A DNA stretch of 64,000 nt, from the NCBI RefSeq assembly GCF_016804325.1, contig NZ_CP043627.1, positions 230,001-294,000 of the forward strand, in the 5' to 3' direction. The notes below the pieces were generated by a model that worked only from the letters and a program-made list of their open reading frames with translations, searched no databases and had not been told where the DNA came from. Numbering within the stretch: position 1 is the stretch's first letter; each line of letters opens with the position of its first letter. Source of the stretch: Methylobacterium aquaticum. GTDB taxonomy: Bacteria > Pseudomonadota > Alphaproteobacteria > Rhizobiales > Beijerinckiaceae. A program made the translations under genes and the position numbers. Shown one piece after another: positions 1 through 9,035 of this stretch.

Positions 1-310
1 CGGAGGTCACGAGGGGCTGCGACGGGGAGGCACCATCCTGGCTGTGGTCGAGCGTGGTCGAACTCGCTGGTCGGCACGAGGTGGGGTACCTCCAGCATTG
101 CCGCCGTTACGCCTGCGATGCGCCGGCACCCGCCATCCGCCTGGTGGCGTGAGGCTCCGGACGCGAGGGCTGTCCTGAAGCCGGAAGTCCGGGCGTCGAG
201 GGGAGGATCCGCGGGCGTCGCAGCGAGCCAACGGAATGTCGCTGGCACGGCAGCGGAGAGCCGGTCCGGCGGGGATAGTCGTCCTCGCTCGATATGCCTT
301 GCGAGGCCCC
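1..310. other. upstream region of the betaine cluster, no gene recognised
   Basis: Short open frames exist here on both strands, but none resembles a known protein and they look like GC-rich chance frames. The stretch ends with a purine-rich GCGAGG about 6 bases before the gbcA start codon, a plausible ribosome binding site. It probably holds the gbcA promoter and regulator site, but I cannot point to a convincing operator. Confidence 0.4.
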
Positions 311-1570
311 ATGCTCGACGTGACGCCGACCCCGCTGCAGCGCCTCCTGCGTGAGCGCCGCCCTGGCTACACCCTGCCGGCCCCGTTCTATCTCAGCCCC
401 GAGATCTTCGAGGCCGACATGGAGGTCATCTTCGGGCGCCACTGGATCTATGTCGGCGTGGAGCCCGACGTGCCGGAGGCCGGCGACGTGATGGTCGTCG
501 ACATCGGCAAGACCTCCGTCGCGATCGTGCGCGACGACGACAACGAGATCCGCGCCTTCCACAACGTCTGCCGCCACCGCGGCGCGCGCCTGGTCCACGA
601 CGAGAAGTCGACGGTCGGCAACCTGGTCTGCCGCTACCATTCCTGGACCTACGACCTCACCGGCAACCTGATCCATGCCGAGCACATGGGTCCGGATTTT
701 AAGAAGGGCTGCCACGGCCTCAAGCCCGTGCATCTCCGCTCGCTCGAAGGCCTGCTCTTCATCTGCCTGTCCCAGGAAGCCCCGTCCGATTTCGACGAGA
801 TGGCGGCGCGTCTCGGCCCCTACATCGCGCCGCACAACGTGCGCGACACGAAGGTGGCGTTCCAGAAGGACATCATCGAGCCGGGCAACTGGAAGCTCAC
901 GATGGAGAACAACCGCGAGTGCTATCACTGCGGGGCCAACCATCCCGAGCTGACCGTGCCGCTCTTCGCCTACGGCTTCGGCTTCGCGCCGGAGGAGATG
1001 GACGAGCACGACCGCGCTCAAGCCGAGCGCTACGGCTGCCTGCTCAAGACCCGCCACGGCGAGTGGGAGGCGGACGGCCTGCCGTCGCGGGAGATCGACG
1101 AGCTCGACACGATGGTGACGGCGTTCCGCACCGAGCGCCTGCCCCTCGACGGCGAGGGCGAATCCCACACCCTCGACACCAAGGCCGCCTGCAGGAAGCT
1201 GCTCGGCGACTTCACCAACGCCAAGCTCGGCGGTCTCTCGGTCTGGACGCAGCCGAATTCCTGGCACCACTTCCTCGGCGACCACATCGTCACCTTCTCG
1301 GTGCTGCCGCTCGATGCCGAGCGCTCGCTGCTGCGCACCAAGTGGCTCGTCCACAAGGACGCGGTCGAGGGCGTCGATTACGACCTCGCCAACCTGATCG
1401 GCGTCTGGGAAGCCACCAACGACCAGGACAGCGAGCTCGTCGGCATCTGCCAGCAGGGCGTCGCGAGCCCGGCCTACGAGCCCGGCCCCTACTCGCCGAA
1501 CACCGAAATGCTCGTGGAGAAGTTCTGCAACTGGTATGTCGGCCGCATGGCCGCGCATCTGGGGCGCTAG
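311..1570 (+). CDS. gbcA: glycine betaine demethylase oxygenase subunit (Rieske)
   Basis: This 419-residue Rieske-type ring-hydroxylating-oxygenase-family protein most likely N-demethylates glycine betaine to dimethylglycine with O2, releasing formaldehyde. The Rieske [2Fe-2S] ligands are visible as CRHRG (C87, H89) and CRYHSW (C107, H110). The mononuclear iron motif NNRECYHCGANHPEL follows near residue 200. I chose the ATG at 311 over an upstream in-frame start because a GCGAGG box precedes it and the family begins about 30 residues before the conserved PFY segment. The reductase gene follows 4 bases after the stop, and the dgc, ETF, sox and gbdR-like genes nearby support betaine as substrate. 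A proline-betaine (stachydrine) demethylase of the same family is the main alternative. Confidence 0.9.
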   Translation: MLDVTPTPLQRLLRERRPGYTLPAPFYLSPEIFEADMEVIFGRHWIYVGVEPDVPEAGDVMVVDIGKTSVAIVRDDDNEIRAFHNVCRHRGARLVHDEKSTVGNLVCRYHSWTYDLTGNLIHAEHMGPDFKKGCHGLKPVHLRSLEGLLFICLSQEAPSDFDEMAARLGPYIAPHNVRDTKVAFQKDIIEPGNWKLTMENNRECYHCGANHPELTVPLFAYGFGFAPEEMDEHDRAQAERYGCLLKTRHGEWEADGLPSREIDELDTMVTAFRTERLPLDGEGESHTLDTKAACRKLLGDFTNAKLGGLSVWTQPNSWHHFLGDHIVTFSVLPLDAERSLLRTKWLVHKDAVEGVDYDLANLIGVWEATNDQDSELVGICQQGVASPAYEPGPYSPNTEMLVEKFCNWYVGRMAAHLGR

Positions 1571-1574
1571 CACC

Positions 1575-2720
1575 ATGATTTCGGCCCCCGCCTCCACCGA
1601 ACCGGCCGCCGCGCGTCTCGCGGCCTCAGCCTCCTGGGATGCGGAGGCCGACGACGCCCTGGTCTGCCTCGCCGTGCGCCAGGAGACGCACGACGTGAAG
1701 ACCTTCGTCCTGGCCCCGGCCGAGCCCCGGCGCTTCGCCTACGCGCCGGGCCAGTTCCTGACCTTCGCCTTCGAGATCGGGGGCGAGACGATCAACCGCT
1801 GCTACACGATCTCCTCGGCGCCGACGCGGCCGCACGCCCTGTCGATCACCGTCAAGCGGGTGCCCGGCGGCCCGGTCTCGAACTGGCTCCACGACACCTT
1901 GAAGGCCGGCGATACCGTTCGGGCGCTGGGCCCGATGGGCGATTTCTCCTGCTTCACCCATCCGGCGCAAAAATACCTGCTTCTGTCCGGCGGCAGCGGC
2001 GTCACGCCGATGATGGCGATGGCGCGCACCTTCCACGATCTCGGCGAGCCCCGCGACGTCGCCTTCGTCCATTCCGCCCGCAGCCCGGCCGACATCGTGT
2101 TCCGGGGCGAGCTCGAGACGATGGCCCGGCTCGATCCGGGGTTCCGCTTCCATGCGATCTGCGAGGCGGATGCGCCGGACGAGGCGTGGGCGGGGCCGAA
2201 GGGCCGCCTCTCCCTCGGCATCCTCAGCGAAGCGGTGCCGGATTTCCGCGAGCGCGAGGTCTTCGTCTGCGGGCCGAAGCCCTACATGGATGCCGTGCGC
2301 GCGATGCTGCGCGACGCGGGCTTCGACATGGCCCGGCACCACGAGGAGAGCTTCGACTTCGGCGCCCTGCCCGAGGCCGAGCAGCAGGCGGCGGCGGATG
2401 CCGCCCGGACGCTCGATGCTGAATCTTTGGCCGAAGCCGAGACCGCTCCGGCGGTCAGGACCTTCCGGGTCGAGTTCGCCAAGACCCGCCGGGTGCTCGA
2501 CTGCCCGGAGGATTCGACGATCCTCGACGCCGCCCGCAAGGCCGGCATCCGCCTGCCCTCCTCCTGCGCCAAGGGCCTGTGCGGCACCTGCAAGTCGAAG
2601 GTCGCCAAGGGCACCGTCGCGATGACCCATGCCGGCGGCATCCGCCAGCGCGAGATCGATGCCGGCATGGCCCTGCTGTGCTGCTCCAAGCCGACGAGCG
2701 ACCTCGTCGTGGAGCGCTGA
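1575..2720 (+). CDS. gbcB: glycine betaine demethylase reductase subunit
   Basis: This 381-residue flavodoxin/ferredoxin reductase passes electrons from NAD(P)H through FAD and a plant-type [2Fe-2S] cluster to the oxygenase GbcA. The FAD-binding RCYTISS motif is at about residues 75-81. The NAD-binding GGSGVTP motif lies in the middle. The C-terminal ferredoxin domain carries SCAKGLCGTCKSK and a distal cysteine (ALLCCSKP). The ATG at 1575 sits only 4 bases after the gbcA stop, so the two are co-transcribed and probably translationally coupled. A longer frame reading back into gbcA is open but less likely. Confidence 0.9.
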   Translation: MISAPASTEPAAARLAASASWDAEADDALVCLAVRQETHDVKTFVLAPAEPRRFAYAPGQFLTFAFEIGGETINRCYTISSAPTRPHALSITVKRVPGGPVSNWLHDTLKAGDTVRALGPMGDFSCFTHPAQKYLLLSGGSGVTPMMAMARTFHDLGEPRDVAFVHSARSPADIVFRGELETMARLDPGFRFHAICEADAPDEAWAGPKGRLSLGILSEAVPDFREREVFVCGPKPYMDAVRAMLRDAGFDMARHHEESFDFGALPEAEQQAAADAARTLDAESLAEAETAPAVRTFRVEFAKTRRVLDCPEDSTILDAARKAGIRLPSSCAKGLCGTCKSKVAKGTVAMTHAGGIRQREIDAGMALLCCSKPTSDLVVER

Positions 2721-2786
2721 CGGCTCGTCCAACCTTCGAAAATCTTGGCCCAATTCCCCCGGTCCCTTGCCTTCGGGAGTCGTCCC

Positions 2787-4829
2787 GTGATCGCCAATGC
2801 CGACGCGCTGCTGAAGCCGCTGACCATCAAGGGCCTGACCATCCGCAACCGGGTGATGTCGACGAGCCACGCGCCGGGCTACGGCCGCGACGGCAAGCCC
2901 CAGGAGCGCTACCAGCTCTACCACGCCGAAAAGGCGAAGGGCGGCATCGGGCTCACCATGTTCGGCGGCTCCTCCTCGGTCGCCCCCGACAGCCCGGCCG
3001 CGCCCTGGAACCAGATCTCGGTCGCCGACGATTCGGTGATCCCGTATTTCCGGGAGTTCTCGGACCGGGTCCACGCCCATGGCGGGAAGCTGATGATCCA
3101 GCTCACCCATATGGGCCGGCGCACCAAGTGGGACACCGAGCATTGGCTTCCCACCCTCTCGCCCTCGCCCCGGCGTGAGCCCGCCTCACGCACCATCCCG
3201 AAGGAGATGGAGGAAGAGGACATCGCCCGGGTGGTGAAGAGCTTCGCCGAGGCCGCGCGCCGCTGCCGCGAGGGTGGGCTCGACGGCTGCGAGGTCTCGG
3301 CCGCCCACGGCCACCTGATCGACCAGTTCTGGTCGCCGTCGGTCAACCAGCGCACCGACAAGTATGGCGGCAGCCTGGAGAACCGGATGCGCTTCGGCAT
3401 CGAGGTGCTGGAGGCGATGCGGGCGGCGGCCGGCGACGACTACGTCATCGGCATCCGCATGTCCGGCGACGAGATGATCGCCGACGGACTCTCCCACGAG
3501 GAATGCCTGACGATCGCGACCGAATACGCCAAGCGCGGCCTCGTCGACTTCCTCAACGTGCTCGGCGGGCAGGCGCGCGACCACATCGCCCACGCGATCT
3601 CGCTGCCGAACATGTCGTTCCCGGTGGCCCCGTTCCTGTTCCTGCCGAGCGCGATCAAGCGCGAGGTGGACGTTCCGGTCTTCCACGCCCAGCGCGTCAC
3701 CGACCTGGCGACGGCGGCGCGCGCCGTCGCTGAAGGCCATGTCGACATGGTGGCGATGACCCGCGCCCACATCGCCGACCCGCATCTGGTGAAAAAGCTC
3801 TCCGAGGGACGGGCCGACGACATCCGCCAATGCGTCGGGGCCGGCTACTGCATCGACCGGATCTATGTCGGCGGCGACGCGCTCTGCATCCAGAACGCCG
3901 CCACCGGCCGCGAGGCGACGATGCCGCACGAGATCCGCAAGGCGGATGTCCGCCGGCGCGTCGTGGTGATCGGCGCCGGGCCCGGCGGGCTCGAGGCGGC
4001 CCGGGTCTGCGCCGAGCGTGGTCACGCGGTCGTCGTGTTCGAGAAGAGCGGGCAGGCCGGCGGCCAGATCGGGCTCGCGGCCAAGGCCGGCTGGCGCGAG
4101 GCGATGTCGGGCATCCCGCGCTGGCTCGTGGCGCAGGTGACGAAGCTCGGGGTGGACCTGCGGCTCAACACCGAGGCGACGCAAGCCGCGGTTCTAGCCG
4201 AGACGCCGGACGTCGTCATCGTGGCGACCGGCGGCACGCCGTCCCGCGGCCATGCCAAGGGCGCGGCGCAGCACGCGGTGACGACGGCCGAGGTGCTGTC
4301 GGGGGCGGTCGAGCCGACCGGCTCGGTCCTGCTCTACGACGAGATGGGCCAGCACAACGCCTCGTCCGTCGCCGAGTTGCTCGCCAAGCGCGGCTGCCTC
4401 GTCGAGGTCGCCACTCACGACCGCATGGTGGCGGAGGAGGTCGGCACCACCAACCAGCCGATCCACCTGCGCGAGCTTTACAAGCTCGGCGTCGTGATGA
4501 CGCCGAACATGGAGCTGATCGAGATCTATCCGGAGGGCAACCGGTTCGTGGCGGCGCTCCGCAACACCATGACCGATGCCGAGGAGGAGCGGGTCGTCGA
4601 CCGCATCGTGGTCGATCACGGCACCCTGCCGGTCGACGCGCTCTATCACGGGCTCAAAGGCGCGTCGGTCAATCGCGGCCAGACCGACCAGGAGGCGATG
4701 CTGCGCGGCGAGCCGCAGCCCTTCGACCTGTCCAAGGGCTACGCGCTGTATCGCATCGGTGATGCGGTGGCCGGCCGCAACATCCATGCGGCGATCTACG
4801 ATGCGCTGCGGTTGTGCAAGGACATCTGA
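2787..4829 (+). CDS. dgcA: dimethylglycine demethylase, NADH:flavin oxidoreductase-type subunit
   Basis: This protein of about 680 residues has the old-yellow-enzyme plus trimethylamine-dehydrogenase layout. An N-terminal FMN TIM barrel contains SAAHGHLIDQF and QRTDKYGGSLENR. An iron-sulphur segment follows (CVGAGYCIDRI then CIQNAATG). The C-terminal FAD/NAD domain contains VVVIGAGPGGLEAARV. The family demethylates dimethylglycine to sarcosine together with DgcB, and the position right after gbcAB supports that. The GTG at 2787 has a CGGGAG box just upstream and starts closer to the conserved LLKPLTIKGL segment than the TTG at 2745, so I prefer it. An N-methylproline demethylase is the closest alternative function. 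Confidence 0.85.
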   Translation: MIANADALLKPLTIKGLTIRNRVMSTSHAPGYGRDGKPQERYQLYHAEKAKGGIGLTMFGGSSSVAPDSPAAPWNQISVADDSVIPYFREFSDRVHAHGGKLMIQLTHMGRRTKWDTEHWLPTLSPSPRREPASRTIPKEMEEEDIARVVKSFAEAARRCREGGLDGCEVSAAHGHLIDQFWSPSVNQRTDKYGGSLENRMRFGIEVLEAMRAAAGDDYVIGIRMSGDEMIADGLSHEECLTIATEYAKRGLVDFLNVLGGQARDHIAHAISLPNMSFPVAPFLFLPSAIKREVDVPVFHAQRVTDLATAARAVAEGHVDMVAMTRAHIADPHLVKKLSEGRADDIRQCVGAGYCIDRIYVGGDALCIQNAATGREATMPHEIRKADVRRRVVVIGAGPGGLEAARVCAERGHAVVVFEKSGQAGGQIGLAAKAGWREAMSGIPRWLVAQVTKLGVDLRLNTEATQAAVLAETPDVVIVATGGTPSRGHAKGAAQHAVTTAEVLSGAVEPTGSVLLYDEMGQHNASSVAELLAKRGCLVEVATHDRMVAEEVGTTNQPIHLRELYKLGVVMTPNMELIEIYPEGNRFVAALRNTMTDAEEERVVDRIVVDHGTLPVDALYHGLKGASVNRGQTDQEAMLRGEPQPFDLSKGYALYRIGDAVAGRNIHAAIYDALRLCKDI

Positions 4830-4867
4830 GTCCTGTGGACCGATAGAACGCGGGCAGCGCGACGCCA

Positions 4868-5040
4868 ACCCTCCCCCTCTGCGGGGGAGGGTCGCCCCCG
4901 AAGGGGGCCGGGAGAGAGGCAGCGCGACGGCGCCGGGTGTGGCGCTCTTCATGCAGCGCGCGACCTCTCTGGAAGCGGCGTCCCCTCTCCCGGCCCCTGC
5001 TGACGCAGGGACCACCCTCCCCCGCAGAGGGGGGAGGGTC
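4868..5040. repeat. intergenic palindromic element between dgcA and dgcB
   Basis: The two ends are inverted copies of one another. The left end reads ACCCTCCCCCTCTGCGGGGG and continues to GGGGGCCGGGAGAG. The right end is its near-perfect reverse complement, ending in CCGCAGAGGGGGGAGGGT. A shorter inner pair (AGAGAGG / CCTCTCT) lies between them. It has no coding potential and fills most of the 274-base gap in the operon, so it could form a large hairpin in the dgc transcript. Confidence 0.75.
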
Positions 5041-5103
5041 AGGCGGCGGTGCCGCCCGCAGGCATGAATTCCATCGTACCGCCAAGCCCCTAGGCCCGCC
5101 GTC

Positions 5104-7002
5104 ATGCACAGCCTCATGCCCCTGACCACGGTGTTTCCTGGCCTCGTCTGGGCCATGGCGGCCCTGGCCCTCGTCCAGACCGCCCGGCGCGCGGCGCTCT
5201 GGCGGGTCGGGTCGGCCGCGCCGGTGGCCTGGCTCCACGGCCTCGCGCAAGTGCCGCGCCGCTACCTCGTCGATGTCCACCACGTCGTGGCGCGGGATTC
5301 GTATGCCTCGCGGATGCATGCCGTCGTGGCGGGCGGGCTGCTCGCCGCCTCGCTCCTGACGGCGCTGGCGATCCTGCCGCCGCTCGCCGGCTCCCGGGCC
5401 TACTGGCTTCTCGTGGCGCTCGCCTTCGCGGTCACCGCCGCCGGCTCGATCCTCGTCGGCGCCCGCCGCTATCCTGCAAAGCAGAAGCGCCTCTCGGCCG
5501 GGCGCTTCCAGATCCTGCCCCTCCTGCTCCTCGCCTACGCGGTCGGCGGCACGCTCACCGCCCTGCTGCTGGCGCTCGGTGCCGGCGGGATCGCCCTGCC
5601 CTTCACCCTCGCGCTCGCGGCGGCAGGCGGCTTGGGCCTCGCCTTCGAGGTGCGCCAGGGTCCGATGCGCCACGCGGTCGCCGGGGCGCTGCATCTCGCC
5701 GCCCATCCCCGGCCCGGCCGGTTCGAGGGCCGGCCCGACACCGCGCTCCAGCCCCTCGACCTCGAGGCCCCGCGGCTCGGCGCCGAGATGCCGGCGGACT
5801 TCACCTGGAACCGGCTGCTCTCCTACGATGCCTGCGTGTCCTGCGGCCGCTGCGAGACCGCCTGCCCGGCCTTCGCCGCCGGCCAGCCGCTCAACCCCAA
5901 GCGCCTGATCCAGGACCTCGTCGCCGGCCTCAATCCGGCTGAGCCGCCTTATGCCGGCAATCCCTATCCGGGCGGCCGCGAGGGGCAAGGCGAGCGCGGC
6001 CCCCTCGCCGGGCTGATCGGGCCCGAGGCCCGCATCCATCCCGACACTTTGTGGTCCTGCACCACCTGCCGGGCCTGCGTCGAGGAATGCCCGATGATGA
6101 TCGAGCATGTCGACGCGGTGGTCTCCTTGCGCCGCTACCAGACGCTTGAGCGTGCGGCTCTACCCGAGAAGGCGATCGGCCCGGTGACCGAGCTGCGCCA
6201 GGCCGGCGACCCCGGCGGCCGCCCGCTCGCCGCCCGCACCGACTTCGCCGCAGGCCTCGACCTGCCGCTGATGGCCGACCGCCATGAGGCCGACGTGCTG
6301 CTCTGGCTCGGCGAGGGCGCCTACGACCTGCGCTACGGCCGGACGCTCCGGGCGCTGGTGCGGCTCCTGCGCCGCGCGAACGTCGATTTCGCGGTGCTGG
6401 GGGCGGAAGAGCGCGATACCGGCGACCTCGCCCGCCGGCTCGGCGACGAGGCGACCTTCCAGGGGCTCGCGCGGGAGAACATCGCGATGCTCGCGAAGTA
6501 CCGGTTCACCCGCATCGTCACCGCCGACCCGCATGCGCTGCACGCGCTCCGCAACGAGTACCCGGCCTTCGGCGGGCACTACACGGTGATGCACCACACC
6601 GCCCTGCTGCTGGAGCTGATCCGGGCCGGCACGCTCGCACCCCGGAGGCTGCCCGACCTCTCGGTGACCTACCACGACCCCTGCTACCTCGCGCGCTACA
6701 ACGGCGAGACCGAGGCGCCCCGCGCAATCCTCGACGCGATCGGCCTGTCGCGGGTCGAGATGGCCCGCTCGGGCAAGCGGGCGATGTGCTGCGGCGGCGG
6801 CGGCGGCGCGCCGGTGAGCGACATCCCGGGCGAGCGGCGCATCCCCGACCTGCGCATGGCCCAGGCCGCGGAGACGGGGGCGGGCATCGTGGCGGTGGCC
6901 TGCCCGTCCTGCACCGCGATGCTGGAGGGCGTGACCGACCGCGAGGCCGAGATTCGCGACATCGCCGAATTGCTGCTCCAGGCCGTGGAGGCGGAACGAT
7001 GA
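5104..7002 (+). CDS. dgcB: dimethylglycine demethylase iron-sulphur subunit
   Basis: This 632-residue membrane-anchored (Fe-S)-binding protein is the partner of DgcA. The N-terminal third has several hydrophobic segments, including one from the start and a cluster around residues 75-200. Two 4Fe-4S ferredoxin motifs follow (CVSCGRCETACPA and CTTCRACVEECPM). The C-terminal part carries two CCG-type cysteine-rich motifs (HDPCYLARYN...CCGGGGGAP and VACPSC), as in heterodisulphide-reductase/glycolate-oxidase iron-sulphur subunits. It probably relays electrons from dimethylglycine oxidation to the ETF encoded immediately downstream. The next gene's start overlaps the stop by four bases (ATGA). Confidence 0.85.
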   Translation: MHSLMPLTTVFPGLVWAMAALALVQTARRAALWRVGSAAPVAWLHGLAQVPRRYLVDVHHVVARDSYASRMHAVVAGGLLAASLLTALAILPPLAGSRAYWLLVALAFAVTAAGSILVGARRYPAKQKRLSAGRFQILPLLLLAYAVGGTLTALLLALGAGGIALPFTLALAAAGGLGLAFEVRQGPMRHAVAGALHLAAHPRPGRFEGRPDTALQPLDLEAPRLGAEMPADFTWNRLLSYDACVSCGRCETACPAFAAGQPLNPKRLIQDLVAGLNPAEPPYAGNPYPGGREGQGERGPLAGLIGPEARIHPDTLWSCTTCRACVEECPMMIEHVDAVVSLRRYQTLERAALPEKAIGPVTELRQAGDPGGRPLAARTDFAAGLDLPLMADRHEADVLLWLGEGAYDLRYGRTLRALVRLLRRANVDFAVLGAEERDTGDLARRLGDEATFQGLARENIAMLAKYRFTRIVTADPHALHALRNEYPAFGGHYTVMHHTALLLELIRAGTLAPRRLPDLSVTYHDPCYLARYNGETEAPRAILDAIGLSRVEMARSGKRAMCCGGGGGAPVSDIPGERRIPDLRMAQAAETGAGIVAVACPSCTAMLEGVTDREAEIRDIAELLLQAVEAER

Positions 7003-8227
7003 CCCGGCCCCGTCGCGATCCCCGCGCCGAGCGGGCGGCGATCCAGATCGCCGGCGGCAACCGTCCGCGCTACGACCGGACCGCGAAAGCCGCGGGCGGT
7101 CGCCCTCGCCGCGATCCCCGCACGGAGCGCGCCGGCCAGCAGATCCCCGGGGCGAATCGCCCACGCTACGATCTGAGCCAGATCGTCGGCAGCGCGATGC
7201 CGGTCGTCGCCGAGGCCCGGCCGCGTCCGCTCCCGGAGGCGGGCCGAAGATCCTGGTGATCGAGGATCCCGCCTTCCTGGTGGCGGTGGTGCCCGACGCC
7301 GCCGGGGGCCGCCTCTCGGCCCATGACCGCCAGGTTCTCGGTGCCGCCCGGGCCCTGGCCGGGCGCGAGGGCGGTGTGGTCGTCGTCTCGCTCGGGCCCT
7401 GCGAGGCCTGCGGGCCGGCCGGTGCCGACCGCTATCTCGCCCTGGAGGAAGCCGGGGCCGATCCCGACCAGCGCGCCGCCTGGGTCGCGGCGGCGCTCTC
7501 GATCGTCTCCCCGCGTCACGTCCTGTTCCCCGAATCCCTCGACGGCGGCGATCTCGCCCGCCGGGTCGCGGTGCGGATGGGAGCGTCGCTCTTCGACAAT
7601 GCCGAGGTCGTCGCCGCCAATGGCCTGGTGCGCCCGGCCCGCGGGCGCCGGGTCGAGCAGCGGGCCGCGCCCGGCCTCCTCGCCAGCGTGGCGCCGGACG
7701 CGGTCGCCGATTATGCCGGCGCACCCAGGGAGGCACGGCCGCTCCCGGTCGAGCTCGCCCCGGCCTCCGCACCGCCCTCGGCGATCCTGTCCGCCGAGCG
7801 CATCCCGGCCGATCCGGCGACGGTACCGCTCGGCCTCGCCGAGTTCGTGACCTCGGCCGGCAACGGCATCCACGACCTCGACGCGTTCCGGCAGCTCGTC
7901 GCGGCGCTCCACGCCACCCCGGGCGCCAGCCGCGTCCTGTGCGATGCCGGGCTGATGCCGCGCCAGTCCCAGGTCGGCGCCTCGGGCACGGTGCTCGCCG
8001 CGACCTGCTATTTCGCCCTCGGCATCTCCGGCGCGCCGCAGCACCTCCAGGGCGTCGCCGGCTGCGAGCACGTGGTCGCGGTCAACACCGACCTGCACGC
8101 GGCGATGATCGAGCGGGCCGGGCTCGCGGTCGTGAAGGACGCGCAGGAGGTCATGCCGGCTTTGCTGCGGCTGCTGGCCCGGGAAGCGCAGGAATCGCAA
8201 GCGCAGGAGGCGGGGGACCGCTCGTGA
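6999..8227 (+). CDS. etfA: electron transfer flavoprotein alpha subunit of the dgc operon (frame interrupted)
   Basis: As sequenced this is two overlapping frames. The first, 86 residues long, begins at the ATG at 6999 and contains two copies of an RPRRDPR...NRPRYD motif. The second runs to 8227 and carries the ETF-alpha FAD domain (GLMPRQSQVGASG, later GVAGCEHVVAVNTD). Reading the second frame upstream of its GTG at 7256 gives GPKILVIEDP, which continues the first frame exactly if one base is restored near 7241-7245. The fused protein would be about 409 residues. That fits my recollection of the long ETF-alpha encoded beside dgcAB in Pseudomonas. It should accept electrons from DgcAB and pass them to the quinone pool via ETF dehydrogenase. 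Confidence 0.8.
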
Positions 8228-9008
8228 AGATCGCCGTGCTTCTCTCCGCCGGCCGCCATCCGGTCTCCGGCGCGGCCGTGCTGCCCCGGCTCGAGGCGCA
8301 GGCGATCCGGATCGCCGCCGGACTCGGGCGGGCCTACGGCCTCCATGCCGGACCGGACGTTGCGGCGGTGGCCGACGCCCTCGGGCAGGGCCTCGGGTGC
8401 ATCGAGCACGTGGCGCTCAGCGAGGGCGCCGATCCGGTGCCGGCTCTCGCCGCACGGCTCGCCGCGACGGCACCCGACCTCGTCGTGGCCGGCCGGCGCA
8501 GCCAGGGCGGCGACGAGAGCGGGATCGTTCCCTATGCGCTGGCCGCGGCGCTCGGCCGGCCGCTGATCCCCGACGTGGTCTCGGTCGCGCCCGGCGCGGA
8601 GGCCGGCACCCTGTGCCTCGACCAGAGCCTCGGCCGCGGCGCCCTGCGACGCGTCGTGGTGCGCGGGCCCGTCGTGGCGACCGTGCATCCCGACGCTCCG
8701 GCCCCCTCGCCTATGCCTTCGGCCTGGCGCGGCGCGGATCCATCGAGTCGCTCGGCCCGATCGACCCGGCCGCCACCGATCCCGCTCCGGCCATCCCCGT
8801 CGAGGAACGGCCCTACCGGCGTCGTCCGAAGCTCGTGAAGGGCGCCCCGACGGGAGGTTCGGCCGCCAAGCGCCTGAAGGCGGCGACGGGGGAGTCCGGC
8901 GCGGCCGCGAGCGGCCGCCTCCTCGTCGACCCCGATCCGGACGAGGCGGCGCGGGAGATTCTGGCCTATCTGCGCGGGATCGGCGTCGTGGCGCCCGCCC
9001 GCCGCTGA
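8224..9008 (+). CDS. etfB: electron transfer flavoprotein beta subunit of the dgc operon (frame interrupted)
   Basis: The GTG at 8224 overlaps the etfA stop by four bases. The product starts KIAVLLSAGRHPVSG and carries ETF-beta features such as DLVVAGRRSQGGDESG, where the canonical family has LGKQAIDDD. After HPDAPAP the sequenced frame degenerates, while the -1 frame continues naturally as PLAYAFGLARRGSIESL to the stop at 9008. The break is in the C5 run at 8702-8706. With one base restored the protein is about 261 residues. It forms the heterodimer with the preceding subunit and is distinct from the canonical etfBA pair at 41-43 kb. Confidence 0.8.
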
Positions 9009-9035
9009 GCTTCATCCCGTCATCCCGAGGAAACC

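Noticed and set aside
107..1597. A long minus-strand frame opposite gbcA
   Set aside because: It lies wholly opposite a gene with clear catalytic motifs and has the biased composition of an antisense GC shadow.
7241..8710. Programmed -1 frameshifting in the ETF genes
   Set aside because: No slippery heptamer with a downstream structure was visible, and the same type of break occurs in four unrelated genes.
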